Source of the DNA: Corallococcus sp. AS-1-6
Lineage (GTDB): Bacteria > Myxococcota > Myxococcia > Myxococcales > Myxococcaceae
Reading direction: 5' to 3'
Length of the DNA stretch: 64,000 nt
NCBI RefSeq assembly: GCF_020037015.1
Contig: NZ_JAIQDE010000001.1
Coordinates: 62,001-126,000 of the forward strand
In this document: piece by piece, positions 27,028-37,018 of the stretch
Position numbering within the stretch: position 1 is the first letter of the stretch
How the letters are laid out: every line of letters starts with the position of its first letter
The notes under the pieces: generated by a model
What the model was told of the DNA's origin: nothing
What the model saw: only the letters and a program-made list of their open reading frames with translations
Databases searched by the model: none
Made by a program: the position numbers and the translations under genes

Positions 27028-27693
27028 ATGAAGTTCTTCATCGACAGCGCGGACGTCGGCGAAATCCGCAAGGCCCATGAGATGGGCTGCGTGGACGGCG
27101 TCACCACCAACCCGTCACTGCTGGCCAAGGTCGGCCGCGGGCTGGACGAGACCATCCGCGAGATCTGCTCCATCGTGGACGGTCCCATCAGCGCGGAGTG
27201 TGTGTCGCTGGACGCCCCGGACCTCATCAAGGAAGGCCGGGAGCTGGCGAAGATCCACGACAACGTCGTGGTGAAGATCCCCATGGGCGTGGAGGGCATG
27301 AAGGCCGTCAAGGCGCTCACCGCGGAGGGCATCCGCACCAACGTCACCCTCTGCTTCTCCGCCAACCAGGCCCTGCTGTGCGCCAAGGCCGGCGCCACGT
27401 ACGTGTCGCCCTTCGTGGGCCGGCTGGACGACATCTCCCAGGACGGCATGGAGCTCATCGCCCACATCCTGGAGATCTACCAGAACTACGACTTCACCAC
27501 GCAGGTGCTGGTGGCCAGCGTGCGCAACCCCGTCCACGTCCTCCAGGCCGCGCGCCTGGGCGCGGACGTGGCCACGCTGCCCTACAACGTCATCACCCAG
27601 TTGGCGAACCACCCCCTCACCGACTCGGGCATCAAGAAGTTCCTCGCGGACTGGGAGAAGGTCCCCAAGCAGGGCAAGCCCGCGGGGAAGTAA
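27028..27693 (+). CDS. Transaldolase/fructose-6-phosphate aldolase-family protein
   Basis: A 221-residue single-barrel protein of the TalC/FSA class, the short transaldolase form. Signatures are [28 protein letters not shown], the Schiff-base lysine in VVVKIPM, and [13 protein letters not shown]. The ATG at 27028 gives the standard N-terminus and has AAGGGGA upstream. Whether it acts as a true transaldolase or as an F6P aldolase is not decidable from these motifs alone. It is a single rightward gene. Confidence 0.93.
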   Translation: MKFFIDSADVGEIRKAHEMGCVDGVTTNPSLLAKVGRGLDETIREICSIVDGPISAECVSLDAPDLIKEGRELAKIHDNVVVKIPMGVEGMKAVKALTAEGIRTNVTLCFSANQALLCAKAGATYVSPFVGRLDDISQDGMELIAHILEIYQNYDFTTQVLVASVRNPVHVLQAARLGADVATLPYNVITQLANHPLTDSGIKKFLADWEKVPKQGKPAGK

Positions 27694-27734
27694 CCGCCCG
27701 GGTTCCCAGGCCGGCTTCCGAGCCTCCCCTCCGC

Positions 27735-27755
27735 CGTTCCGGTGTCCCTGGAACG
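27735..27755. terminator. Hairpin after the aldolase gene
   Basis: CGTTCC (27735-27740) and GGAACG (27750-27755) pair across a 9-nt loop, 42 nt after the aldolase stop. The stem is short and no T-run follows, so a weak terminator is only a possibility. Confidence 0.3.
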
Positions 27756-27818
27756 ACGGGGGGGCCCTTTCGGGGGCTGGCGCCTGGACGGCGGGAGCGG
27801 TATGGCAGAGGGAGCGGA

Positions 27819-27834
27819 TTGATATTTGAATCAA
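27819..27834. promoter_or_regulatory. AT-rich inverted repeat upstream of acyl-CoA dehydrogenase
   Basis: TTGAT (27819-27823), 6-nt spacer, ATCAA (27830-27834), ending 19 bp before the ATG at 27854. The 16-bp symmetrical AT-rich patch stands out in GC-rich DNA. Its size fits a dimeric repressor operator (TetR or GntR type regulators of fatty-acid genes use similar sites) or a promoter -10 region; the regulator is unknown. Confidence 0.4.
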
Positions 27835-27853
27835 CCTTCCCGGAGCCCCGCCC

Positions 27854-28990
27854 ATGGATTTCCAGCTCAGCGAAAACCAGCGCGCCTTGCAGGAGGCCGC
27901 GCGCAAGTACGCCCGTGACGTGGTGCGCCCCAAGGCCCCCCACTACGACGAGACCTCCGACTTCCCCAAGGACCTCATCTCCGCGGCCTTCGAGCTGGGC
28001 CTGCTGAACATGGCCATCCCGTCCGAGTACAACGGCGTGGGCCTGACGCACCTGGAGCAGGTCATCGTGTGCGAGGAGCTGGCGTGGGGCTGCGCGGGCG
28101 TGGCCACGTCCCTCATCGCCAACGACCTGGCCAACCTGCCCATCATCCTGGCCGGCACGGACGACCAGAAGAAGCGCCTGCTGGCGCCCTTCGGGGAGAA
28201 GCTGAAGCTGAGCTGCTTCTGCCTCACGGAGCCCGCCGCGGGCTCGGACGTGGCGGCCATGGGCACCACCGCGCGCCGCGAGGGTGACGAGTACGTCCTC
28301 AACGGCAGCAAGTGCTTCATCACCAACGCCGGCTACGCGGATCAGTTCACCGTGTTCGCCACGCTGGACAAGGGCAAGAAGCACAAGGGCATCACCTGCT
28401 TCGTCGTGGAGGGCCGTCCGCAGGGGCTCACCACCGGCAAGCACGAGAACAAGATGGGCCAGCGCGCCAGCAACACCGCCACCGTCACGTTCGACGAGGT
28501 GCGTGTCCCTGTCGCCAATCGCATCGGCGAGGAGGGCGAGGGCTTCAAGATCGCCATGGCCACGCTGGACAACAGCCGCCCGCTGACGGCGAGCATCTCC
28601 ATCGGCATCGCCCGCGCGGCGCTGGAGCACTCGCTGGAGTACTCCGCGCAGCGCCAGACGATGGGCAAGCCCATCCGCGAGCACCAGGCCGTCCAGTTCA
28701 TGCTGGCGGAGATGGCCATGAACACCCACGCCGCGCGCCTGCTCACCTACGAGAGCGCGCAGGTGCTGGATGAGGGACAGCGCAACACCCTCCAGTCCAG
28801 CTACGCGAAGTGCTTCGCCGCGGACATGGCCATGAAGGTCGCCACGGACGCGGTGCAGGTGTTCGGCGGCTACGGCTACATGAAGGAATACCCCGTGGAG
28901 AAGCTGATGCGCGACGCCAAGCTCATCCAGGTCTACGAGGGCACGAGCCAGGTGCAGCGCCTGGTCATCGCGAAGGAACTGTTCAGGTAG
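27854..28990 (+). CDS. Acyl-CoA dehydrogenase
   Basis: A 378-residue FAD enzyme that introduces the alpha-beta double bond into acyl-CoA and passes electrons to ETF. Motifs in order: LSCFCLTEPAAGSDVAAM (FAD/substrate loop), NGSKCFITNAG, the C-terminal VFGGYGYMKEYPVEKLMRDAK, and the catalytic Glu in VYEGTSQVQRLVIAKEL at the position used by short- and branched-chain enzymes. The length is typical. The etfB and etfA genes follow 131 bp later, which fits a beta-oxidation or amino-acid-oxidation electron path. Confidence 0.95.
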   Translation: MDFQLSENQRALQEAARKYARDVVRPKAPHYDETSDFPKDLISAAFELGLLNMAIPSEYNGVGLTHLEQVIVCEELAWGCAGVATSLIANDLANLPIILAGTDDQKKRLLAPFGEKLKLSCFCLTEPAAGSDVAAMGTTARREGDEYVLNGSKCFITNAGYADQFTVFATLDKGKKHKGITCFVVEGRPQGLTTGKHENKMGQRASNTATVTFDEVRVPVANRIGEEGEGFKIAMATLDNSRPLTASISIGIARAALEHSLEYSAQRQTMGKPIREHQAVQFMLAEMAMNTHAARLLTYESAQVLDEGQRNTLQSSYAKCFAADMAMKVATDAVQVFGGYGYMKEYPVEKLMRDAKLIQVYEGTSQVQRLVIAKELFR

Positions 28991-29121
28991 AAAAGCAAAA
29001 CTGTGCCCGGCGGGGCTTTCCCGTTGCCGCCGCCGTGTGCGGATGTCTATTACTCCGGCCCTGATGCGCGACGCGTCAAGCGCCCGATTTCCAAACACTC
29101 CCCACTGAGGAGAAGCCCGCC

Positions 29122-29919
29122 GTGAAGATTCTCGTCACCGCCAAGCGCGTGGAAGATCCCGAGTCGAAGATCAAGGTGAAGCCGGACGGCTCGGACATCG
29201 TGAAGGAGGGGCTGAAGTACAAGATCAACCCCTTCGATGAAATCGGCGTGGAAGAGGGCCTGCGCCTCGCGGCGAAGCACACCGGCGAGGTGGTGGTGGT
29301 CTCCATCGGCGGCAAGGAGGTGCAGGAGCAACTGCGCCACGCGCTGGCCATGGGCGCCAACCGCGCCATCTGGGTGAACCACACGGGCCCGCTGGATCAG
29401 TTGGGCATCGCGGGGCTGCTCCAGAAGGTCGCGGAGAAGGAGAAGCCGGACATCGTCCTGCTGGGCAAGCAGTCCATCGATGACGACCAGAACCAGGTGG
29501 GCCAGTACCTGGCCGAGTTCCTGGGCTGGGGCCAGGCCACGTTCGCCTCCAAGGTGGAGTCGCTGGAGAGCGACCAGGAGAAGAACAAGGTCCCGGCGGT
29601 GGTGCTGTCCGCGGACAAGAAGAGCGTCCAGGTGGTGCGTGAAGTGGACAACGGGCTGGCGACCCTGGAGGTCCAGCTCCCCGCCATCGTCACCACGGAC
29701 CTGCGCCTGAACCAGCCGCGCTACGCCAGCCTCCCGGGCATCATGAAGGCGAAGAGCAAGCCCATCGAGGAGCTGACCCCGGCGGGCCTGGGCGTGGACG
29801 TGGCCCCGAAGATCCAGGTGCTCAAGCTGGCGTCGCCTCCGGCGCGCAAGGCGGGCATCAAGGTGCCGGACGTGGCCACCCTGGTGGAGAAGCTGCACAA
29901 CGAGGCGAAGGTCGTCTGA
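29122..29919 (+). CDS. etfB: Electron transfer flavoprotein beta subunit
   Basis: Binds AMP and, with EtfA, carries electrons from acyl-CoA dehydrogenases. The 265-residue protein begins KILVTAKRVEDPESKIKV and has NPFDEIGVEEGLRL, LGKQSIDDDQNQVGQYLAEFLGW and LPAIVTTDLRLNQPRYASLP, all EtfB signatures. The GTG at 29122 gives the family N-terminus and is preceded by GAGGAG with a 9-nt gap. The final 25 residues (PARKAGIKVPDVATLVEKLH) are as in bacterial EtfB. etfA follows after 41 bp. Confidence 0.97.
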   Translation: MKILVTAKRVEDPESKIKVKPDGSDIVKEGLKYKINPFDEIGVEEGLRLAAKHTGEVVVVSIGGKEVQEQLRHALAMGANRAIWVNHTGPLDQLGIAGLLQKVAEKEKPDIVLLGKQSIDDDQNQVGQYLAEFLGWGQATFASKVESLESDQEKNKVPAVVLSADKKSVQVVREVDNGLATLEVQLPAIVTTDLRLNQPRYASLPGIMKAKSKPIEELTPAGLGVDVAPKIQVLKLASPPARKAGIKVPDVATLVEKLHNEAKVV

Positions 29920-29960
29920 CCGCGCTCCCAACCCTTCCAACGATTCCGGAGACAGACACC

Positions 29961-30926
<966 letters not shown>

Positions 30927-30934
30927 GGCCGCCT

Positions 30935-31001
30935 CCGCCGTCCTCACGGCGGACCGTGACCCGCGAGGGGCGCGTCACCGGGACATCCCGGAGGCGCGCC
31001 C
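30935..31001. terminator. Double hairpin terminator after etfBA
   Basis: First stem CCGCCGT (30935-30941)/ACGGCGG (30946-30952) with a 4-nt loop. Second, larger structure: outer GGGCGCG (30968-30974)/CGCGCCC (30995-31001) enclosing CCGGGA (30978-30983)/TCCCGG (30986-30991), followed by TTT. It lies between the convergent etfA and Coa1-like genes and probably terminates both. Confidence 0.65.
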
Positions 31002-31018
31002 TTTGCCGTTGGTGGGGC

Positions 31019-31591
31019 CTACAGCTCGATGTCGGTGTCGTGGCCGGGCTTCTTGCGCGCGGGCGGCTCCGGGGGCTCGGTGTCGTCCGGCTCCAGCTCG
31101 TGGGGCACCTCCTCCGGCTCCGGGGGTTCGCCGGGGGCTTCCGGGGACGGCTCGCCCGTGTCGAGCAGGTCGATGCGCTGTCCGTCCTCCACCTGGACGT
31201 AGAGGGTGCGGAAGGTCCACGTCTCGCCGTCCTTGTCGGCCACGGCGTGGAGGCTGCCGTCCGCCTTGGGGCCGTCCAGCGGGACGGTGAACTCCGCGTG
31301 GGTGCGGCCGTTGCGGGTGCTCACCTGGGTGTTGCTGGGGAAGCCCGGCGTGAAGGTGCCGCCCAGGGCCTGCCGCACGTGCGGGTCCTCCTGGGCCTCC
31401 GCGATGGCGTCCGTGTACGCGCCCATGTCCTTGAACGACGAGTAGCCCCAGCCCACGGCGATGGCCGCGAAGCAGAAGCACGAGCCCAGCATCCCCAGGC
31501 AGCCCAGGGGCACCGCCCATTTCCAATTGCGGCTCCACCATCCCTGGCGGGGAACGGGTGCGTACTCGCCCTCGGGCATCGTCGGCGGCAT
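31019..31591 (-). CDS. Coa1-like membrane-anchored protein
   Basis: A 190-residue protein. A short N-terminal tail ([12 protein letters not shown]) is followed by one hydrophobic helix (about 27-50). Next comes a small domain with [26 protein letters not shown] and [19 protein letters not shown], which resembles the cytochrome oxidase assembly factor Coa1 family. The last 45 residues are Pro/Glu-rich and disordered. Coa1-like bacterial proteins have no established role; a link to oxidase assembly is by family name only. It stands alone, divergent from the next gene. Confidence 0.7.
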   Translation of the reverse strand: MPPTMPEGEYAPVPRQGWWSRNWKWAVPLGCLGMLGSCFCFAAIAVGWGYSSFKDMGAYTDAIAEAQEDPHVRQALGGTFTPGFPSNTQVSTRNGRTHAEFTVPLDGPKADGSLHAVADKDGETWTFRTLYVQVEDGQRIDLLDTGEPSPEAPGEPPEPEEVPHELEPDDTEPPEPPARKKPGHDTDIEL

Positions 31592-31702
31592 GGGCCCTCC
31601 TGGCCTGGACCTGGGGCCGTGTCATAGCCGGTTCCGGACGAAGCGGGGGTGGGCCTGCACCGGGGGCGGGTTTCGGGGGCGCCTTCATGACAGAGTGGGG
31701 GC

Positions 31703-32680
31703 ATGCCCTCTGGTGGCGTCTCGACGGCCGAGCTCGCGGACCTGCTTGCGGCGCTGCCCTTCGGCCACCGGCTGTGGGTGCGCGGCATGGGGCGGTGTCT
31801 CTACCCGCTCCTGCGCAGCGGGGACGCGGTGCGGCTGCTGCGCTGCGGGCCGGAGCGGCTGGCGCGCGGGGACGTGGCGCTGGTGCGGCACGGGCCCCGG
31901 CTGGCCGCGCAGGTGGTGCTGTCCACGCAGCCCTGGGTGACGGCGTCGCTGTTGGGCGGCACGGACGTGGCGGGCGGGGAACTGGTGGGGCGCATCATCG
32001 CGCTCAAGCGCGGGCGGTGGGTGATGCGGCTGCCCCGGCCCACGCGGCCGGCGCTGTTCCTCCTGCAGCGCACCCTGTCCGGCGTGTGGACGAAGCCCGC
32101 GTCCCGGGCGGTGTTCCGCCACCTGCGCGACCTGCTCTCCGGGTGGACGAAGCCGCTGCGCCGCCAGTTCGTGGGCCCGCTGGAGATCCGCCTGGTGCGC
32201 CCGGAGGACCTGGACGCGCTGCTCGCCTTCGCCACGGAGCGGCTGGTGGTGTCCGGCACCTTCCTGCGCCGGCAGCTCCGCGACCGGTGGGGCCTGCCCG
32301 CGGACAGGCGAGTGGGCGCGGCGGCGGGCGCCTTCGACGCCCAGGGGCACCTGCTCGGCTTCGCGTGGGCGGACGACTACCACCAGGAGGGGCTGTCCCT
32401 GGACGGCTTCTGGGTGCGCTCGCTGGTGGTGTCCCCCAAGGTGCGGCGCATGGGCGTGGCCACCGCGCTGGTGCGGTGCCTGGTGGAGGAGATGCACCGG
32501 CAGGGCGCGGACCGGCTCCACGCGGACATCGACGAGGATAACACCGCCTCCCTGCGGACCTTCTCCGGCCTGGGGTTCCGCCCCGCGCCGGACGCGCTCA
32601 CGGTCGCCACGAACCAGCAGTGGGACGCGGCAGGGGGGAGCAAGCGGCTGGTCGTGCTGGTGCGCCCCCTCTCTCGCTGA
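31703..32680 (+). CDS. S24/S26 peptidase-like domain fused to a GNAT acetyltransferase
   Basis: A 325-residue two-domain protein. Residues about 22-110 match the S24/S26 (LexA/signal peptidase-like) fold: RCLYPLLRSGD (31-41) lines up with the SMxPTLxxGD box and RGDVALVR (55-62) follows. The nucleophile Ser is replaced by Cys32, and the HR/KR catalytic position reads A69-Q70, so classical Ser-Lys/His proteolysis looks lost. Residues about 165-320 form a GNAT domain with the acetyl-CoA loop SLVVSPKVRRMGVATALV. Substrate unknown. It lies divergent from the Coa1-like gene and ahead of an EamA transporter. Confidence 0.75.
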   Translation: MPSGGVSTAELADLLAALPFGHRLWVRGMGRCLYPLLRSGDAVRLLRCGPERLARGDVALVRHGPRLAAQVVLSTQPWVTASLLGGTDVAGGELVGRIIALKRGRWVMRLPRPTRPALFLLQRTLSGVWTKPASRAVFRHLRDLLSGWTKPLRRQFVGPLEIRLVRPEDLDALLAFATERLVVSGTFLRRQLRDRWGLPADRRVGAAAGAFDAQGHLLGFAWADDYHQEGLSLDGFWVRSLVVSPKVRRMGVATALVRCLVEEMHRQGADRLHADIDEDNTASLRTFSGLGFRPAPDALTVATNQQWDAAGGSKRLVVLVRPLSR

Positions 32681-32764
32681 CGGATGGGGGTTGCGCTCCG
32701 CCGGTGGCTGGGCCAAACGGCGGGGCGTCCTGCTCGAGGCCTTGGGCGGGGAAGGGTGGATCCG

Positions 32765-33688
32765 GTGTCCGAAGGGCGTGACGGTGCGCGGTGGAGGGCG
32801 GACGGGGCGCTGGTGCTCCTCACCGTCTTCTGGGGGCTGACGTTCGTGGTGGTGAAGGACGCGCTCGCGTTCGCGGACCCCTTCACCTTCCTCACCCTGC
32901 GCTTCGTGGTGGGCGCGGCGGTGCTGGCCGTCATCGCGCGCCGGCGGATGTTCGCGCCCGGCATCGTCCCCAAGGGGCTGCTCCTGGGCGGGGTGCTGTT
33001 CCTGTGCTTCGCGCTCCAGACGGTGGGGCTGATGGATACGACGCCGTCGCGCGCGGCGTTCCTCACCGGCCTCAACGTCCTCTTCGTCCCGCTGCTGTCC
33101 ATGGTGCTGCTCAAGCGCCTGCCCCGGTGGGGCACCAGCGTGGGCGTGGTGCTGGCGGCGGTGGGGCTGTACTGGCTGACGCGGCCCACGCCGGACGACA
33201 CGCTGCCCGGGGGCATGGGCGGCTTCCGCCTGGGGGACTGGCTGTCCATCGGGTGCGCGGTGGCGTACGCGGGGCACATCCTGCTCACGGAGCGCTTCGC
33301 GTCGAAGGACAACGCGGTGGGCCTGGTGGCGGTGCAGTTGGTCGGCGTGGCGGTGCTGTCCGCGCTGTGCCTGCCCTTCGTGGAGCGCCGGCTGGAGTGG
33401 AGCCAGCCGCTGGTGGTGGCGGTGCTCGCGTGCGGCGTGCTCGCGAGCGCGGTGGCCATCCTGGTGCAGACGTGGGGCCAGGCGCGCACCAGCGCCGTGC
33501 GCGCGGCGCTCATCTTCGCGCTGGAGCCGGTGTTCGCCTCGGCCTACTCCGTGGCGGTGGGCCGCGAGGTGCTGGGCCCGAAGGAGTGGCTGGGCGGCGC
33601 GCTCATCGTCGTGGGCGTCTTCGCGTCGGAGCTGGGCACGGTGGTGTGGGACGGATGGCGGGCACGGGGCCGCACGCCCGCAGCCTGA
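32765..33688 (+). CDS. EamA/DMT-family transporter
   Basis: A 10-TM transporter of about 307 residues with two EamA repeats: LTVFWGLTFVVVKDAL at the first helix, RAAFLTGLNVLFVPLLSMVLL in repeat one, and RAALIFALEPVFASAYSVAVG in repeat two. The GTG at 32765 follows GGGGAAGGGTGGA and removes an unlikely basic extension; an ATG at 32684, 4 nt after the previous stop, is the alternative. It is a distant paralogue of the transporter at 12.2-13.1 kb. Substrate unknown. Confidence 0.87.
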   Translation: MSEGRDGARWRADGALVLLTVFWGLTFVVVKDALAFADPFTFLTLRFVVGAAVLAVIARRRMFAPGIVPKGLLLGGVLFLCFALQTVGLMDTTPSRAAFLTGLNVLFVPLLSMVLLKRLPRWGTSVGVVLAAVGLYWLTRPTPDDTLPGGMGGFRLGDWLSIGCAVAYAGHILLTERFASKDNAVGLVAVQLVGVAVLSALCLPFVERRLEWSQPLVVAVLACGVLASAVAILVQTWGQARTSAVRAALIFALEPVFASAYSVAVGREVLGPKEWLGGALIVVGVFASELGTVVWDGWRARGRTPAA

Positions 33689-33753
33689 GCATCCGACGCG
33701 GCTCCAGCCGTGAGCGCGAGCAGCCGGGCCGCGCTATAGACAGCGCCCATCCC

Positions 33754-34728
33754 ATGAGCGTGGAGCTGAGACGCAACGGCCTGCACCTGTCGGGCACGCC
33801 CCTGTCGCTGGACGCGAAGCGCAAGTCGCCGCTGTCCTTCGTCAGCCACGGACACTCGGACCACATCGCCCGCCACGAGAGCACCATCGCCACGGCCGCC
33901 ACGCTGCGCTTCATGGCCCACCGGCTGGGGCCGGTGGCGGCGCCGCTGTCCGTGCCGTTCCGCCGCCCGTTCGAGCTGGGCCCGCTGCTGCTGGAGCTGC
34001 TGCCCGCGGGCCACATCCTGGGCAGCGCGCAACTGCGCGTCACGCGCGCGGATGGCAGGCGCATCGTCTACACGGGGGACCTGAACACCGCGCCGTCGCT
34101 CACCGCCGAGGCCACGGAGGTGGCCACCTGCGACACGCTGGTCATCGAGTCCACCTTCGGGCACCCGCGCTACCGCTTCCCGCCGCGCCCGGAGGTGCTG
34201 GGGCAGGTGGAGACGTGGCTCCACGCGCAGTTGAGCCGGGGCGCGACGCCGGTGCTCCTGGGCTACCCCCTGGGCAAGAGCCAGGAGGCGATGAAGCAAC
34301 TGGCCCTGCGCGGCTTCAAGCTGGTGGCGCACCCGTCCATCTTCGAGGTGGCGGAGCTGTACGCGGAGCTGGGCGTCCCCATCGAGAACCTGCGCCGCTA
34401 CGACGGCCGCGTGGAGCCGGGCGAGGTCCTCTTCTTCCCGCCGCACCTGGCGCGGGGCGGGGCCCTGGCGCCGCACTGGCCCCGGGCCACGGCGGTGCTC
34501 ACCGGCTGGGCCATGGACCCGGGCGGCGCGCGGCGCTACGGCGCGGACGTGGCCTTCCCGCTGTCCGACCACGCGGACTTCCCGTCGCTGCTGCGCTACG
34601 TGAAGGACACCGGCGCGCGGGACGTCATCACCTGCCACGGCTTCGCGGAGGAGCTGGCCCAGGCGCTGCGCGACGCGGGCACGGACGCCCGCCCGCTGGG
34701 CAAGCCACAGCAGATGACCCTGTTTTGA
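33754..34728 (+). CDS. MBL-fold metallo-hydrolase, RNA/DNA exonuclease-like
   Basis: A 324-residue metallo-beta-lactamase fold protein. The zinc motif is SHGHSDH; further ligands lie in LPAGHILGSAQL, YTGDLNTAPS and the C-terminal SDHADFPSLL, and VITCHGF closes the fold. This layout is that of the beta-CASP-like group that includes the DNA ligase-associated exonucleases (TIGR04122 type). No ligase or Lhr helicase gene is adjacent here, so the specific role is open. The ATG at 33754 fits the conserved VELRRNGLHLSG start. Confidence 0.8.
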   Translation: MSVELRRNGLHLSGTPLSLDAKRKSPLSFVSHGHSDHIARHESTIATAATLRFMAHRLGPVAAPLSVPFRRPFELGPLLLELLPAGHILGSAQLRVTRADGRRIVYTGDLNTAPSLTAEATEVATCDTLVIESTFGHPRYRFPPRPEVLGQVETWLHAQLSRGATPVLLGYPLGKSQEAMKQLALRGFKLVAHPSIFEVAELYAELGVPIENLRRYDGRVEPGEVLFFPPHLARGGALAPHWPRATAVLTGWAMDPGGARRYGADVAFPLSDHADFPSLLRYVKDTGARDVITCHGFAEELAQALRDAGTDARPLGKPQQMTLF

Positions 34729-34764
34729 TTTCGCCGCGCTGGCGTGTTGGAACGGGCGCCCGAT

Positions 34765-35379
34765 ATGCCCACTCCTGCCCCCTCGCTGACCGGACACCTG
34801 GCCAACGTGCTGCTGTGCACGGACGCTGAACCCAAGCGCTTCGTCACCCGGGAGGTCCCGGAGGTGACGGTGGACTTCGCGGGCATCGTGGGGGACCGGC
34901 ACGCGGGCCTCACGCGCAAGGCGGACGTGCGGGTGCCGTGGTTCCCCAAGGGGACGCTCATCCGCAACACCCGGCAGCTCTCCATCGTGTCGCGCGAGGA
35001 GCTGGTGGAGGTGGCGCGCGCGCTGGGCGTGCCGCACGTGCTGGCGTCGTGGCTGGGCGCGAACCTGGAGCTCGTGGGCGTGCCGCGGCTGACGCACCTG
35101 CCGCCGGGGACGCGGCTGTTCTTCCCGGAGGACGCCACGCTGGTGATGGAAGGGGAGAACCACCCCTGCGTGCAGCCGGGCCGCGTGATTGAAGCGCACC
35201 ACCCGGACCTGAAGGGGCTGGCGGGCCGCTTCGTGAAGGCCGCGTGGCAGAAGCGCGGGCTGGTGGGCTGGGTGGAGCGCCCGGGCCTCATCCGCGCGGG
35301 CGACGAGGTGCGCGTGATGCTGCCGCCGCCGGTGACGTACTCGCTGCCCTCCGCGCCGCCGTCGGAGGCGGTGGGCTGA
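34765..35379 (+). CDS. MOSC domain-containing protein
   Basis: A 204-residue protein consisting of one MOSC domain, the molybdenum-cofactor sulfurase C-terminal fold that handles sulfur or oxo transfer. The family pattern is visible: FAGIVGDRHAGL near the start, NTRQLSIVS, a central LGANLELVGVP, and the reactive cysteine in ENHPCVQPGR. The ATG at 34765 is used because the in-frame GTG at 34744 adds only seven poorly placed residues. Partner and substrate unknown. Confidence 0.85.
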   Translation: MPTPAPSLTGHLANVLLCTDAEPKRFVTREVPEVTVDFAGIVGDRHAGLTRKADVRVPWFPKGTLIRNTRQLSIVSREELVEVARALGVPHVLASWLGANLELVGVPRLTHLPPGTRLFFPEDATLVMEGENHPCVQPGRVIEAHHPDLKGLAGRFVKAAWQKRGLVGWVERPGLIRAGDEVRVMLPPPVTYSLPSAPPSEAVG

Positions 35380-35394
35380 GCGTCCTCCCCGCCG

Positions 35395-36915
35395 TCAGTG
35401 CAGGGACACGAAGATGCGCAGTTGCCAGGTGTCCTTCGTCACGTCCGGGTAGGACTCGAAGCGGCTGTGGCGCCGGAAGAAGTTGAGCTGCGAGCCCATC
35501 CCCAGGTTCCGGTACACGGGGAGGTCCACCTGGAGCTGGGCCTGGTGCACCCGGTGCGCGCCGCCCGAGCCGTCCACCACCACCACGTGTTCGGCGCCCG
35601 CCTCCAGCGTGACGACCTCCCAGTCCTCGCGCAGGTACGCCATCTGGAGCTGGAAGCCCAGGCCGGGGCCGTAGTCGTAGTCCCGGCCCTCGTTGCCCTC
35701 GCTGTCGGTGTGCTCGGAGGTGACGCCGGTGAGGAGGCTGCCGTCCACGAGCAGCGCGGTCCTCAGCCGGGAGCGGTTGGGGAACCTGTGCTCGTGCAGC
35801 AGGCCCGCGTTCAGGGACTGGCCGCCCACCTCGTACGCGAGCGTGTCCGTGTAGTCGAGTTGCTGGAGCAGCCCCAGGCGCAGCTCGTCGCGCTCGGCGC
35901 TCCAGAGCGTGGACTTCACGAGCAGGCCCTGCAGCCTCGCGTGGCTGACGAGGCTGCTCTCCCGCGAGGTGAGCTGCACGCGCGCGTTGAAGGCGTCGAA
36001 GGGCCGGTGGTGCGCGCCCCGGTACATGTCGCCGTAGCGCAGGGTGCCCTGGATGAAGAACTGATCCTCGCCCCAGGCCAGGGACCTGCCGTCCCCCAGC
36101 TTGAGGTAGCCCAGCGAGGCCCAGCCCGCGATGTCCTCCGGCCACCACTCCGTCGGCGACGGACCGTGGTGGGAAACGTCGCCGCGCGCCACGCGGTTGA
36201 TGCCGCGCATGGGGCTGAGGACGCCGGCGGTCAGCTCGCGCACGAAGCGCTGGCGGCCCCGGGCCTCCGTGTCCAGCACCAGCGAGGACAGGCGGTAGAG
36301 GGCCTCGCCCATGGCCACGCCGCCCACGGTCGTGTTGATGAGGTCATTGGCGGAGGGCGGCTCGTTCTCCGCGAACAGCTCCCACTGGAGGCTGCCCAGG
36401 AAGGTGAGCGGCACCGCGGCCTGGAACGGCAGGCCGTTGTCGCGCGCGGCCGTGTAGTAGAGGCCGCCGTGATACGGGTGGGCGAACTGGTTGGTGGAGA
36501 AGCCGTCCTGGTCCCAGACGAAGCCGGTGCGGAAGTTCTCCTTCCACACGGACGTGGAGATGTACGCCCAGTCCTTGTTCGCGATGTAGCGGTCATACGT
36601 CCAGACGACCACGTTGATGGCCGTCACCTCCCCCAGCGCAATCCACGGGTGGGGCCCGGGGTTGTCCCGGAGCTCGTCCTCCCTCACGGGCGCATCCGCC
36701 GGCAATGCGGCGTACGCCTCGGCCACGGGAGGGCAGGGCTCCCACCGGGTCTCCTGGCCGGGCGAAAGCCGCGCCGCGCAGAGGGCCATGACGCTGGACG
36801 GAACGGAGCGCGCCATGTCCTGTGGCGAACCATCCGCGACCGCGACGCAGGCGCGCAGGGCGCACGCCAGCGCCACGCCTCGCGGCAGCCATGGCCCCCA
36901 CCCACCGTGCCCCAT
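35395..36915 (-). CDS. DUF3943 outer-membrane-type protein, copy A
   Basis: A 506-residue exported protein with the DUF3943 core: DNGLPFQAAVPLTF, then LQWELFAENEPPSANDLINT and GGVAMGEALYRLSSLVLD. The C-terminal half is a run of amphipathic strands ending RIFVSLH, as in a membrane barrel. The start at 36915 (M-G-H-G) matches the start of the neighbouring paralogue; an ATG at 36948 adds 11 residues. Function unknown. It is arranged head-to-tail with copy B, and the two are clearly a tandem duplication. Confidence 0.8.
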   Translation of the reverse strand: MGHGGWGPWLPRGVALACALRACVAVADGSPQDMARSVPSSVMALCAARLSPGQETRWEPCPPVAEAYAALPADAPVREDELRDNPGPHPWIALGEVTAINVVVWTYDRYIANKDWAYISTSVWKENFRTGFVWDQDGFSTNQFAHPYHGGLYYTAARDNGLPFQAAVPLTFLGSLQWELFAENEPPSANDLINTTVGGVAMGEALYRLSSLVLDTEARGRQRFVRELTAGVLSPMRGINRVARGDVSHHGPSPTEWWPEDIAGWASLGYLKLGDGRSLAWGEDQFFIQGTLRYGDMYRGAHHRPFDAFNARVQLTSRESSLVSHARLQGLLVKSTLWSAERDELRLGLLQQLDYTDTLAYEVGGQSLNAGLLHEHRFPNRSRLRTALLVDGSLLTGVTSEHTDSEGNEGRDYDYGPGLGFQLQMAYLREDWEVVTLEAGAEHVVVVDGSGGAHRVHQAQLQVDLPVYRNLGMGSQLNFFRRHSRFESYPDVTKDTWQLRIFVSLH

Positions 36916-37018
36916 CCGGTCCGCCCGCGCCTCCGCGCACGGCTGCATGCCGCGCTCGCGGAAGGTAAGCAGTCAGGTGTTGGAAAGCGCCCCCGGAGCT
37001 CATCCTTTCGGGCGACTT

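Noticed and set aside
33754-34728. DNA ligase-associated exonuclease operon
   Set aside because: The MBL protein resembles that group, but neither an ATP-dependent ligase nor Lhr helicase lies nearby.
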